Assembly (NCBI GenBank): GCA_012516935.1
Contig: JAAYVZ010000025.1
Location: 1-33,352, forward strand
Source of the DNA: Holophagae bacterium
GTDB lineage: Bacteria; Acidobacteriota; Thermoanaerobaculia; Thermoanaerobaculales; Thermoanaerobaculaceae
DNA length: 33,352 nt
Direction of reading: 5' to 3'
Below the pieces are notes generated by a model that saw nothing but the letters and a program-made list of their open reading frames with translations, had not been told where the DNA came from and did not search any database. Numbering within the stretch: the first letter of the stretch is position 1; every line of letters starts with the position of its first letter. Made by a program: the position numbers and the translations under genes. Below are positions 15,733 through 23,995 of this stretch, in pieces.

Positions 15733-17166
15733 ATGCAGAAGGACAAGGTCTACACCGCTACCTCGACCGGCGTCGCCGTGGTGCTCGTGCTCGCGCTCGT
15801 GGCCATGGTCAACTGGCTCGCCTACCGGCACTACGCGCGAGCCGATTGGACCAGCTCGAAGCTGTACTCGCTATCCGAGAAGTCGGTCAACATCCTCAAG
15901 GACCTCAAAGACCCGGTCAAGGTGATCGTGTTCATGACACCGCAGACACCGATGTTCACCGAGACCAGGGAGCTGCTCACGCGCTACCAGGCCGCCTCCG
16001 CGCAGGTGTCGGTCGAGTACATCGACCCCGAGCGCGAGCCGTTGCGAACCCGCCAGCTCGCCCAGGAGTTCGGGGTCTCGGCCGCCAACACCGTGGTGTT
16101 CGCCGCCGGTGACCGCAAGAAGTACGTCACCGCTGACCAGCTCGCCGAGTACGACTACTCCGGCTACCAGATGGGGCGGGCGCCCAAGATGAGGGCGTTC
16201 AAGGGGGAGGAGCAGTTCACCTCGGCCATCATGGGGGTCGTCAACCCGAAAAGCCCCAAGGTGTGCTTTACGACCGGGCACGGCGAGCACGACCCGGACG
16301 GGTTCGGTGAGGACGGGCTGTCGCAGATCAAGGAGGCGCTCAAGCGCGACAACCTCTCGACCGAGAAGGTCAACCTCCTGTCGGGTACGGTGCCGGCCGA
16401 CTGTGACCTGTTGGTCGTGGCCGGCCCGCGGGCAGCGTTCGCCGAGAACGAGAAAACCGCTCTCAAGACCTACCTCGACAACGGCGGACGGGTGCTCGCA
16501 CTGCTCGACCCCGTCCTCGGGCCGCGGGCTGCGTCTTCGGGACTCGAGGAGCTGCTCAAGGAGTACGGCGTACAGGTCAACGACGACCTCGTCGTCGACC
16601 CCGGCCGCCGGCTGCCGTTCTTCGATATCTCGGCGGTGTACGTGACCGATTTCCGCTCCCATCCGGTGGTGGAGGGGATGCAAGGGCTCGCCGTACTGCT
16701 ACCGGTGGCTCGCTCGGTTGCGACGGTGACCGCCGCAGGCGCCAGCGCGACGACGCTTTTCACCACCTCCGACCAGGGATGGGGCGAAACCGATCTGGCG
16801 GCCATTCTCGCGCGCCGCCCGGTGGACAAGGACTCCAAGGACACGCAACCTCCGGTACCGCTCGGCGTGGCTGCGCAGTCGGAGACCGACAAGGACAACG
16901 GTTGGCGGCTCGTGGTCATCGGCAACTCGGCGTTCATGATGAACGGCTACGTCTCGAACGCCGGCAACCCCAATCTGGCGCTCAACGCCATCAACTGGCT
17001 CGTCAAGCAGGAGCAGGCGCTGGGCATCGCCCCGCGCACCCCAGAGCAAGTGAACCTGTTCCTCAACGCCAGCCAGATGCGCAACATCGTGCTGATCTCG
17101 CTGGTCGGGCTGCCGCTCCTGGCGATCGCTGCCGGGGTCGCCGTGTGGTGGCGCCGCCGGCGCTAG
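15733..17166 (+). CDS. GldG-like ABC transporter auxiliary protein
   Basis: A 477-residue protein with a membrane helix at each end: residues about 12-30 (VAVVLVLALVAMVNWLAY) and the last 25 (IVLISLVGLPLLAIAAGVAVWW before a basic RRRR tail). The long middle part faces the periplasm. It carries the family blocks KLYSLSEKSVNILKDLKDPV, FMTPQTPMFTETRELLTRY, VSVEYIDPEREP, KVCFTTGHGEHDPD and LLVVAGPRAAFAENEKTAL of the ABC-transporter auxiliary (GldG-type) family. The ATG is 3 bases after the permease stop. Its role is thought to be substrate capture or coupling for the exporter. Confidence 0.9.
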   Translation: MQKDKVYTATSTGVAVVLVLALVAMVNWLAYRHYARADWTSSKLYSLSEKSVNILKDLKDPVKVIVFMTPQTPMFTETRELLTRYQAASAQVSVEYIDPEREPLRTRQLAQEFGVSAANTVVFAAGDRKKYVTADQLAEYDYSGYQMGRAPKMRAFKGEEQFTSAIMGVVNPKSPKVCFTTGHGEHDPDGFGEDGLSQIKEALKRDNLSTEKVNLLSGTVPADCDLLVVAGPRAAFAENEKTALKTYLDNGGRVLALLDPVLGPRAASSGLEELLKEYGVQVNDDLVVDPGRRLPFFDISAVYVTDFRSHPVVEGMQGLAVLLPVARSVATVTAAGASATTLFTTSDQGWGETDLAAILARRPVDKDSKDTQPPVPLGVAAQSETDKDNGWRLVVIGNSAFMMNGYVSNAGNPNLALNAINWLVKQEQALGIAPRTPEQVNLFLNASQMRNIVLISLVGLPLLAIAAGVAVWWRRRR

Positions 17167-17176
17167 GAGGGACGCC

Positions 17177-18601
17177 ATGCGCCTGCCTCGACTGATCGTG
17201 CTCGCCGTGGTCGTGCTCGGGCTCGGGGCACTCATCCTCTTCTGGGAGCGCCACCAGCCCACCACCGACCAGGTCGCGGAGCGAACCGACAAGCTCTTCC
17301 CCACCCTCGAGCAGGACAAGGTCCGCTCGATCGTGGTGCGCAACCCCAAGGGCGAGTTCGAGCTCGCCAAGGAGAAGGACCGCTGGCTGGTGCGCACGCC
17401 CCTCGCCGACGAGGCCAACCAGGGCGCGGTGACGAGCCTGCTCGGCACGCTCACCTCGCTCAAGGCCGAACGGACCCTCAAGGCCGCCGAGGTCAAGCTC
17501 AGCGACTACGGGCTCGACGCCCCAGAGCTGTCGGTCACCGTCACCGACGAGGCGGGAGCGAAGCACGTTTTGAAGCTCGGAGCGGAGATGCCGCTCGGCA
17601 GCCAGCGCGCCGCGCTCACGGACGGGACCTCGGTGTTCATCGTCAACAAGTACGTCGCGAACGATCTCGAGAAGGACCTTGCCGGCTGGCGCTCCGATCA
17701 GCTCGCGCAGATCTACGCCAGCGACGTGGCCGCACTCACGATCACCTACTCCGGTTCGCGGGTGGCGCTCGCCCACACCGGCAACCTCTGGACGCTCACC
17801 GACCCGATCAACGATCTGGCCGAACGCGAGAGGGCCGAAGGGCTCGTCTCGGACCTCGGTGCGGCTCGCATCAAGGAGTTCGTGGACGCGCCCGGGCCGC
17901 TGCGCGAGTACGGGCTCGACCCCCGGGAGCTCGACATCCTGATCGTCCGCCGCGGCGAGAACGCGGCCCCGATCCAGCTCGAGCTCGGCTCCCGACGCGA
18001 CCAGGACGGCACCACCCAGATCGCCTGCAAGCGGGGCGAGCGTGTGTTCTGGGTGGAGGCCAAGGCGGTGGAGAAGGCCACCGCCGCGCTGGCCGACTGG
18101 CGGGCGCACAAGCTCGTGGCGGTGGACAGTTGGGACCAGGACCGCCTGGCGATTGAAGCCGCCGGCGCCAAAGCGGTGCTCGAACGCGTGGACGGACAGT
18201 GGAAATCCGGCAGCGTCGACCTCGACTTCGGGACCGTCAACGGCCGGCTGACGCTGCTCTCCGAGCTCGAGGTCAAGGCGTTCGATCAGGCCATACCGAC
18301 GGTGGCGGCGCTCGGCTCGGTCACGGCGACGAGCTCCTCGCAGGTCGAAACCGAGGTGAGGTTCTTTCCCGGCGCAGGAGGCGACGTGTTGGCGGTCGTG
18401 AAGGGCCGTGCCGGCGCTTTCGCGGTCGACGCAACCAAGGTCCACGATCTGCTTGCCGACCCTGTCGCCCTCATCCGCCCGACGCCTACCCCGGCGCCGG
18501 CACCGACCAACGCTCCAGCTCCCAGCCTGGCGATAGGGGACGAGGGAGAGGGAGCGCCGCCGCCAAAAGAGACGGCGACCACTGCCACGCCATCCAGGTG
18601 A
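17177..18601 (+). CDS. DUF4340 domain protein, partner of Gld-like exporter
   Basis: A 474-residue protein with one N-terminal membrane helix (LIVLAVVVLGLGALILFW, residues 6-23), the rest periplasmic. The body has repeated halves typical of DUF4340: FPTLEQDKVRSIVVRNPKGEF, WLVRTPLADEANQGAVTSLL, KLSDYGLDAPELSVTVT, then a second copy with REYGLDPRELDILI and WKSGSVDLDFGTVN. The tail is Pro/Ala/Thr rich. A TAGGAGG seven bases before the ATG fits translation directly after the GldG-like gene, 10 bases upstream. DUF4340 genes are frequent last members of such ABC operons, and their biochemical role is unknown. Confidence 0.9.
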   Translation: MRLPRLIVLAVVVLGLGALILFWERHQPTTDQVAERTDKLFPTLEQDKVRSIVVRNPKGEFELAKEKDRWLVRTPLADEANQGAVTSLLGTLTSLKAERTLKAAEVKLSDYGLDAPELSVTVTDEAGAKHVLKLGAEMPLGSQRAALTDGTSVFIVNKYVANDLEKDLAGWRSDQLAQIYASDVAALTITYSGSRVALAHTGNLWTLTDPINDLAERERAEGLVSDLGAARIKEFVDAPGPLREYGLDPRELDILIVRRGENAAPIQLELGSRRDQDGTTQIACKRGERVFWVEAKAVEKATAALADWRAHKLVAVDSWDQDRLAIEAAGAKAVLERVDGQWKSGSVDLDFGTVNGRLTLLSELEVKAFDQAIPTVAALGSVTATSSSQVETEVRFFPGAGGDVLAVVKGRAGAFAVDATKVHDLLADPVALIRPTPTPAPAPTNAPAPSLAIGDEGEGAPPPKETATTATPSR

Positions 18602-18659
18602 TCGGGTAGCGACCGCCGGCTTCTCCAGATTCACATCGACGCGCCGACCACCGAGCACG

Positions 18660-18679
18660 GATCACCGACCGCCGTGATC
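18660..18679. terminator. Hairpin between convergent operons
   Basis: GATCAC and GTGATC with an 8-base loop lie in the 83-base gap between the DUF4340 gene and the response-regulator gene, which converge. The stem could stop transcription from both sides, but there is no T-run on either strand. Confidence 0.28.
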
Positions 18680-18684
18680 GAGCG

Positions 18685-20043
18685 TCAGTCCTCGCTTGCG
18701 GACATGCCGAGGCGGCGGATCATCTCGTTGAGCGTCGACGGCGAAACGCGCAGCATCTGCGCGGCGCGGCGCTGGATGCCGCCGCAGCGGCTGAGCGATG
18801 CCTCGATGAGGGCTCGCGTGTACCCGTTGATCGCCTCGCGCAGATCGAGACCGTCCTCCGGAAGCTGCGCCGCCAACCCCGATTGCGGGAACAAAAGCTC
18901 AACCGGAAAGAGATCGATGTCGATGACGTCCTCCTGACAGAGGACGACCGCCCGCTCGATGACGTTCTCGAGCTGCCGCACGTTGCCAGGCCAGGCGTAG
19001 GCGACGAGCAGATCGAGCGCCCGTGGCGTGAGGGTACGAAACGGCTTTTCGTTTTCGTCGGCGAAACGGCGCAGGAAATGGTTGGCGAGAGCCGCCACAT
19101 CCTCGCGCCGCTGGCGCAGCGGCGGGAGCTGGATGGTGATGACGTTGAGACGGTAGTAAAGATCCTCCCGGAACGTGCCTTCGGTGACCATCCGCGGGAG
19201 ATCGGCGTTGGTCGCGGCGATGATCCGGACATCGACCTTCACGTTGTGCTCGCCGCCCACCGGTATGAACTCACGCTCCTGGATCACCCGCAGCAGCTTG
19301 GCTTGGGTGGCGAGCGCGATGGTACCGATCTCGTCGAGAAAGATGGTGCCTCCCTCGGCCACCTCGAACAGCCCTCTCCGGTTGGCCACGGCACCCGTGA
19401 ACGCCCCCCGTACATGCCCGAACAACGTCGATTCGAGAAGCTCGCTCGGCACCGAACCGGTGTTGACGACCACGAACGGCCCGTCGGCCCGGGCGGAGAG
19501 GTGGTGGGTTGCACGAGCGAGCAGCTCCTTGCCGGTGCCCGACTCGCCCGTGAGGAGCACGTTCGAGCGTGACGGGGCAGCACGCCGGACGAGCTCGATC
19601 ACCCGCTCCATGGCCGGGCTCCGCCAGACGAAGTTCTCGAGCCCAGCCAGTCGCTGCCGCAAAACGCGGTTTTCGGTCCGCAACCGGCGCTGCTCGAGCC
19701 CTTTGCGAACGGTGAGAATGACCTCTTGGTTCTTGAACGGCTTCGGAATGTAGTGGAACGCTCCGTCCCGCATCGCGGTGATCGCCGTTTCGACCGAGGA
19801 GTAGGCGGTGATGACGATGACCACGACCTCGGGGTCGCGGGTTTTGAGCTCGCGCAGGATCTCCATCCCCGGGCGATCCGGAAGCATGAGGTCGAGCAGC
19901 ACCAGGTCCACCTCCACCTCGTCGGCGAGGCGCAGCGCCTCGGCCGCCGTCTGGGCTTGGGCGACATCGAACCCTTCGCGGCGGAGGAGGGTGGAGAGCA
20001 CGTCCTGGAGGACAGGCTCGTCGTCGACGATCAGGACTCTCAT
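18685..20043 (-). CDS. NtrC-family sigma-54-dependent response regulator
   Basis: A 452-residue three-domain activator. The receiver domain (1-120) has DDE near residues 7-9, phospho-acceptor Asp51 in VLLDLMLPD, the conserved TAYSS and KPF lysine. The AAA+ domain has Walker A GESGTGKE, the sigma-54 contact loop GAFTGA intact, Walker B TIFLDEIG, and the arginine region FREDLYYRL. The C-terminal helix-turn-helix is RRAAQMLRVSPSTLNEMIRRLG (Fis type). It binds enhancer-like sites and activates sigma-54 promoters. The ATG overlaps the stop of the kinase gene by four bases, so kinase and regulator are a coupled pair. I found no sigma-54 promoter in the window. Confidence 0.96.
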   Translation of the reverse strand: MRVLIVDDEPVLQDVLSTLLRREGFDVAQAQTAAEALRLADEVEVDLVLLDLMLPDRPGMEILRELKTRDPEVVVIVITAYSSVETAITAMRDGAFHYIPKPFKNQEVILTVRKGLEQRRLRTENRVLRQRLAGLENFVWRSPAMERVIELVRRAAPSRSNVLLTGESGTGKELLARATHHLSARADGPFVVVNTGSVPSELLESTLFGHVRGAFTGAVANRRGLFEVAEGGTIFLDEIGTIALATQAKLLRVIQEREFIPVGGEHNVKVDVRIIAATNADLPRMVTEGTFREDLYYRLNVITIQLPPLRQRREDVAALANHFLRRFADENEKPFRTLTPRALDLLVAYAWPGNVRQLENVIERAVVLCQEDVIDIDLFPVELLFPQSGLAAQLPEDGLDLREAINGYTRALIEASLSRCGGIQRRAAQMLRVSPSTLNEMIRRLGMSASED

Positions 20044-22823
20044 GTGGTGTCACCTCGTTCCGGCAGCACAACACGCATGACAGTGCCGCCTGTCGGTCGC
20101 CGGCGCGCGGCGATGGTTCCGCCGTGCGCACGCACGATGTCGCGGGTGATGGCGAGCCCGAGCCCGGTGCCGCCCCGCCCCTGGCGAGTGGTCACAAACG
20201 GCTCGAACACCTGCTCCCCCAGCGTCTCGGGAACGCCCGGACCGGTATCCCGTACCTCCAACCAGATCGTCCCCGCCTCGCGCCTCAACGCTACCTCCAC
20301 CCGACCACCTTCGGGCGTCGCCTGCATCGCGTTGCGCAGCAGGTTGTGCACGACCAGCTCGAGCTGGACCCGGTTGCCGTGTGCGACCGCCTCATCCGGG
20401 GCGTCCAGATGGAGTTCCAACCCAGCCCTCGCGGCCTCGCTACGCATCTGCACCAGCTCGTCGCGGGCGATGGCCTGGAGGTTGACGGGTTGGCGCTCGA
20501 ACCCGGAGGGGCGCGCGAGCTCCAACAAGTTGGTGACGATTCGGGCGACCCGGAAGGCCTGCTCCTCGAGCTTCTCGGCGAGAGGCGCACGCGGATCACC
20601 GGGCGGCGTGAGCTCACGCAGGAGCTGGGCGTACGAGGCGATGCCGGTCACCGGTGTGTTCACCTCGTGAGCGAGGCCGGCAGCGAGGCGCCCGAGCGAG
20701 GCCATCCGCTCCTGCTCCGCCAGCCGTTGCTCGAGGGCGAGCTGATCCGAGATATCGTCGAGCGCGACCACCCGCCCATCGAACCGACCGGGCTCGACCT
20801 CGAGCGCCGAGGTGGAAAGTAGCCCCGGTCGTTCACCCCCGACCCCGAGCAGTCTGACCTGGACGCCGGCAAGATCGGGAGGCAGAAAGCCCTGCCAGGC
20901 GGGTCGCAGCTCCACAAGCGCACTCAGCGGGAGACCGACGAGCTCGGACGCCGGCTGCCGGAGAAGCAGCTCGGCTCGAGCGTTGGCGCGCAGCACTCGT
21001 CCGCTGGCGTCACAGATGAGCAGGGCTGCGGCAGAGGACTGAAAGACGCGCTCGAGGTAGTCCTCGAGCAGCCGGTGCTCCTCGACCTGCCGCCGCAGAT
21101 TGGCGAGCAACAGCGAGTTCTCCAGTGCGAGCGCGGCTTGCGCCGCCAACGCGGCAACCAGGCGTCGCTCGCCGTGCCCGAGCGGCAGCTCCCCATGACG
21201 TCGGCTGCAGTACACGATACCGACCATACGGCCGTCCCGCTCCATGGGAAAGCGGTGCCACAGACCGGCCCGGTAGAGTGGAACCTCGGCCCCGGTCGGG
21301 AACGTGCCCCGTGCCTGCTCGGGGCTGAGGGAGGGCCAGCGCTCGCCGTCGGTCGTCGCGAGGAGACGGTCACCTTGGACGATGTAGGTCACCACCAGGT
21401 CGACCGCCAAAGCGTCGCGGAGGAGCTGTGCGAGCCTGGTGAGTAGCGACTCGGGATCGCGGTGCGATGCGGCCTCCTCGGCGAAGGTCGTGAGCGCCCG
21501 GCGCGCCACCAGCCGCTCCCGGTACTGGAGGTACTCGAGCCCCTCGAGGAGCAGCCGCCGCACCGGCAGCATGAGCGTTGCCAACAGCACCCCGCCAGCG
21601 ACCGCGACCAGATTGCGCCAGTTCCCCAGGCGGAACCCGAACTGCCCGATGAGGTAGTTGAGGAACGCGAAGCTGACGCCACCAACAAGCACGGCGATAC
21701 CGGTGGCGACGACCTGGCGGGTGATGTCCTCGAGGTCCCAAAGCCTGAACTCGAGCAGCGAGGATGCGACACCGAGCGGTACCAGGGTGAGTGGCAAGAG
21801 CGAGACCCAAGTCAGGATCTCGAGCTCGGCGCCGGCCATCTGCGGGATGAGCGACAGCAACAGGTAGGGAGTGAAACCGGCGGCCGCTCCCAGCGCCACC
21901 CACTCGACCTGCCGCCTTCGGGTCGGGTCCGCCCGGTGGCGCACGTACGCCACGACCGCCAGCACCGCGGCCGCCGCCACTCCCAGGACGGCCAGGACCG
22001 CGGTCGCGCTGTCCAGGAACTCGAGCAGCTCGACGTTTCCGAGCACGGGAGGCAGCACTCCGAGCGCGACCCCGGTACGCCCGACGGCAACCCCGACCGA
22101 GGGCAGAAACGCGAGCAACAGCCAGCGCGGCGTCGAAAACCTAGCCGGGAACCCGGCAAAAAACACCACCAGCAGGGGAGGCAACGCCAACCTGCCGAAG
22201 TCGCGGATGAGCAGCAGGAGCTGCCTGCCGCTCTCCGGCAGGGTCGGAAACGGGATGACAACGGCGGCAAAGAGCGCCTCGGCGAGGAGCAAGAACCGGC
22301 TCGAGTGGGGTGAGGGATGCCCGAGAAACACCACCCCCGCCACCGCCAGGGTGAACATGGCGGCAAACGCCACCAGCAAGTACTGGACGTCGACTCGCGG
22401 CGCTGGCGGGTAGTAGGCGATGTCGCGGCGCTGACCCTGGTGCATCACCGAAAGCGTCGAGATGCGGCGGGAGAAAAGCGCCCTTTCGAGCTCCTCGGGC
22501 TCACTGACCACCACCCCGTCGAGGGTCAGGATGACATCCTCCCAGGCCAGCCCGGCACGAGCCGCGCCGCTGCGGGGGGCCACCTCGACGACGAGCAGCC
22601 CCTCCGGCACCGGGACCACCCGGAAGTCGAGCTGCTGGAACTCCCCCACCCGGCGCACCGCGCCGAGCAACCCAGCCACCGCGGCGACGGCCCCGAGGAG
22701 CACGAGCATCACGCTCTGCACGGGGCGCCGGTGACGCTGTAGCCAACTGCGACTGGGGAGCGCCAGCCGTACCAGCTCGCCAGACGAAGAATCCAGGTTC
22801 ACCACCTGGATCTTATACGACAA
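20040..22823 (-). CDS. Membrane histidine kinase with PDZ, multi-TM, GAF and PAS domains
   Basis: A 927-residue sensor kinase. Order: one helix (about 38-56); a PDZ-like domain (65-135: GLLVVEVAPRSGAARAGLAWEDVILTLDG and SEPEELERAL); about eight membrane helices (145-420); a GAF-like domain (445-575); a PAS domain (590-690); HisKA with His719 in LAHEVNTPVTGIASY; HATPase with NLLRNAMQATPEGG, DTGPGVP and GTGLGLAITRDIVRAHGG. It partners with the regulator at 18685, whose start it overlaps. The start is uncertain: the frame opens upstream without ATG, and the first usable codon is the TTG at 22823 with no ribosome binding site. A GTG seven codons later is the alternative. The gene lies 74 bases after the lipoprotein gene on the same strand. 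Confidence 0.9.
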   Translation of the reverse strand: MSYKIQVVNLDSSSGELVRLALPSRSWLQRHRRPVQSVMLVLLGAVAAVAGLLGAVRRVGEFQQLDFRVVPVPEGLLVVEVAPRSGAARAGLAWEDVILTLDGVVVSEPEELERALFSRRISTLSVMHQGQRRDIAYYPPAPRVDVQYLLVAFAAMFTLAVAGVVFLGHPSPHSSRFLLLAEALFAAVVIPFPTLPESGRQLLLLIRDFGRLALPPLLVVFFAGFPARFSTPRWLLLAFLPSVGVAVGRTGVALGVLPPVLGNVELLEFLDSATAVLAVLGVAAAAVLAVVAYVRHRADPTRRRQVEWVALGAAAGFTPYLLLSLIPQMAGAELEILTWVSLLPLTLVPLGVASSLLEFRLWDLEDITRQVVATGIAVLVGGVSFAFLNYLIGQFGFRLGNWRNLVAVAGGVLLATLMLPVRRLLLEGLEYLQYRERLVARRALTTFAEEAASHRDPESLLTRLAQLLRDALAVDLVVTYIVQGDRLLATTDGERWPSLSPEQARGTFPTGAEVPLYRAGLWHRFPMERDGRMVGIVYCSRRHGELPLGHGERRLVAALAAQAALALENSLLLANLRRQVEEHRLLEDYLERVFQSSAAALLICDASGRVLRANARAELLLRQPASELVGLPLSALVELRPAWQGFLPPDLAGVQVRLLGVGGERPGLLSTSALEVEPGRFDGRVVALDDISDQLALEQRLAEQERMASLGRLAAGLAHEVNTPVTGIASYAQLLRELTPPGDPRAPLAEKLEEQAFRVARIVTNLLELARPSGFERQPVNLQAIARDELVQMRSEAARAGLELHLDAPDEAVAHGNRVQLELVVHNLLRNAMQATPEGGRVEVALRREAGTIWLEVRDTGPGVPETLGEQVFEPFVTTRQGRGGTGLGLAITRDIVRAHGGTIAARRRPTGGTVMRVVLPERGDTT

Positions 22824-22897
22824 ATCGGATGCTGGCTGTTCGACCGTACAGCTCGTCCCGAATTGCGGACAGCCTGCGTGCGACGTGGCGGGTGGCG

Positions 22898-23917
22898 TCA
22901 GATCTCGAGCGGCGGGCTCGCCGTCGTGGCCTCCGTGGGGATCGGCGTCGCCCCAGAGCCTGACGGGAGGGGCCTACCAGCCCTGCGAAGACGTACATCT
23001 CCGGAGGAGGTGCTGATCTTGACCGAGCAAGCCTCAGCCGGGCCCTCCCACACGAGCCAGCGGCCGCGCTTGCCGCTCCTGCCCTCGAAGCTGGTGTGGA
23101 TACCACCCGAGTGGGTCTGGACATCACCCCGCAGCGAGACCCCGGCCGGCAGCTCGAGGTTGACGTCGCCAGAACTGGTAGCCACGACCACTCGGGTCGG
23201 CGGCTCCGTCCAGCTCGCAACGACATCTCCGGACGAGGTGGTCGCTGCGAGTGTCCCCACGAGACGAGCGAGCCGGACCTTGCCCGACGAGGTTTCGGCG
23301 ATCACGTTTCCGCACCCGTCGCGCACCCGTACGTCGCCCGAGGCACTGCGGAACTCGAGGCTCGCGAGAGCGCGGTCCCGGATCTCAACATCGCCAGAGG
23401 CAGTGCGTACGACGAGATCCGCGACGCCGCCCCTGGCCTCGACGTCGCCGGACGCCGTACGCAGCTTGACCGGACCAGCGAGCGGCTGGCTGCCGCCGAT
23501 GGTGATGTCGCCAGAGGAGGTCTCGACCTCGAGCTGACTCTGCGGAGGGAGCGTCAACGTGACTCGTCCATGGGTCCTGAGATACCCGAACAGGACCGTG
23601 CCGCTCCGCCGGCGCGGGAGGTTGATCTCGAGCCTGCTCGGCCCGTCCCGAAACGTGGGCGTGTGGCTTCTCAGCCACCGTTCGGCCGCCCCACGGGCAG
23701 ACGACGACACCCCCAGGTCGACCGCGACCTCGATGGTTTCGCCAGCCTGCACCCGGACATCGAGGTCGAGGGAACGCAGACTGCAGCTCACGACCTTGCC
23801 GGCGGCAGCGGGAAAAGAGCGCGTCTCGTGGTGGGTGGCTGGCTCGCGCCTGGACGGCTGACACGCCGACCCGGCGATGAGGGCGCTCGCAATGGCTATC
23901 GGGAGGGCTGATCGCAT
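22898..23917 (-). CDS. Exported DUF4097-type beta-repeat protein, probable lipoprotein
   Basis: A 339-residue protein. The leader ends at Cys19 (ALIAGSAC), plausible for a lipoprotein, although Gly instead of Leu at -3 is atypical. From residue about 130 there are nine copies of an S-S/A-G-D-V/I unit spaced 18-21 residues (SSGDITIGG, ASGDVEARG, ASGDVEIRD, ASGDVRVRD, SSGKVRLA and so on). This is the repeat of DUF4097 proteins, predicted to form a right-handed beta solenoid. The ATG at 23917 follows GGAGGTGA at good spacing, so the longer open frame (to 24502) is not used. It is upstream of the kinase and regulator genes on the same strand. I infer that it is a surface or periplasmic partner of the sensor. 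Confidence 0.85.
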   Translation of the reverse strand: MRSALPIAIASALIAGSACQPSRREPATHHETRSFPAAAGKVVSCSLRSLDLDVRVQAGETIEVAVDLGVSSSARGAAERWLRSHTPTFRDGPSRLEINLPRRRSGTVLFGYLRTHGRVTLTLPPQSQLEVETSSGDITIGGSQPLAGPVKLRTASGDVEARGGVADLVVRTASGDVEIRDRALASLEFRSASGDVRVRDGCGNVIAETSSGKVRLARLVGTLAATTSSGDVVASWTEPPTRVVVATSSGDVNLELPAGVSLRGDVQTHSGGIHTSFEGRSGKRGRWLVWEGPAEACSVKISTSSGDVRLRRAGRPLPSGSGATPIPTEATTASPPLEI

Positions 23918-23995
23918 GGGGTTCACCTCCGCAGAGTTTAAACGAGGCGAGAGCAGGGTGGGTTCGCGCACCGCATGTGCCACACTGCGCCCGTC

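Noticed and set aside
17063-18658. 531-residue minus-strand frame opposite the DUF4340 gene
   Set aside because: Antisense shadow; the DUF4340 frame has a ribosome binding site, a membrane helix and family repeats.
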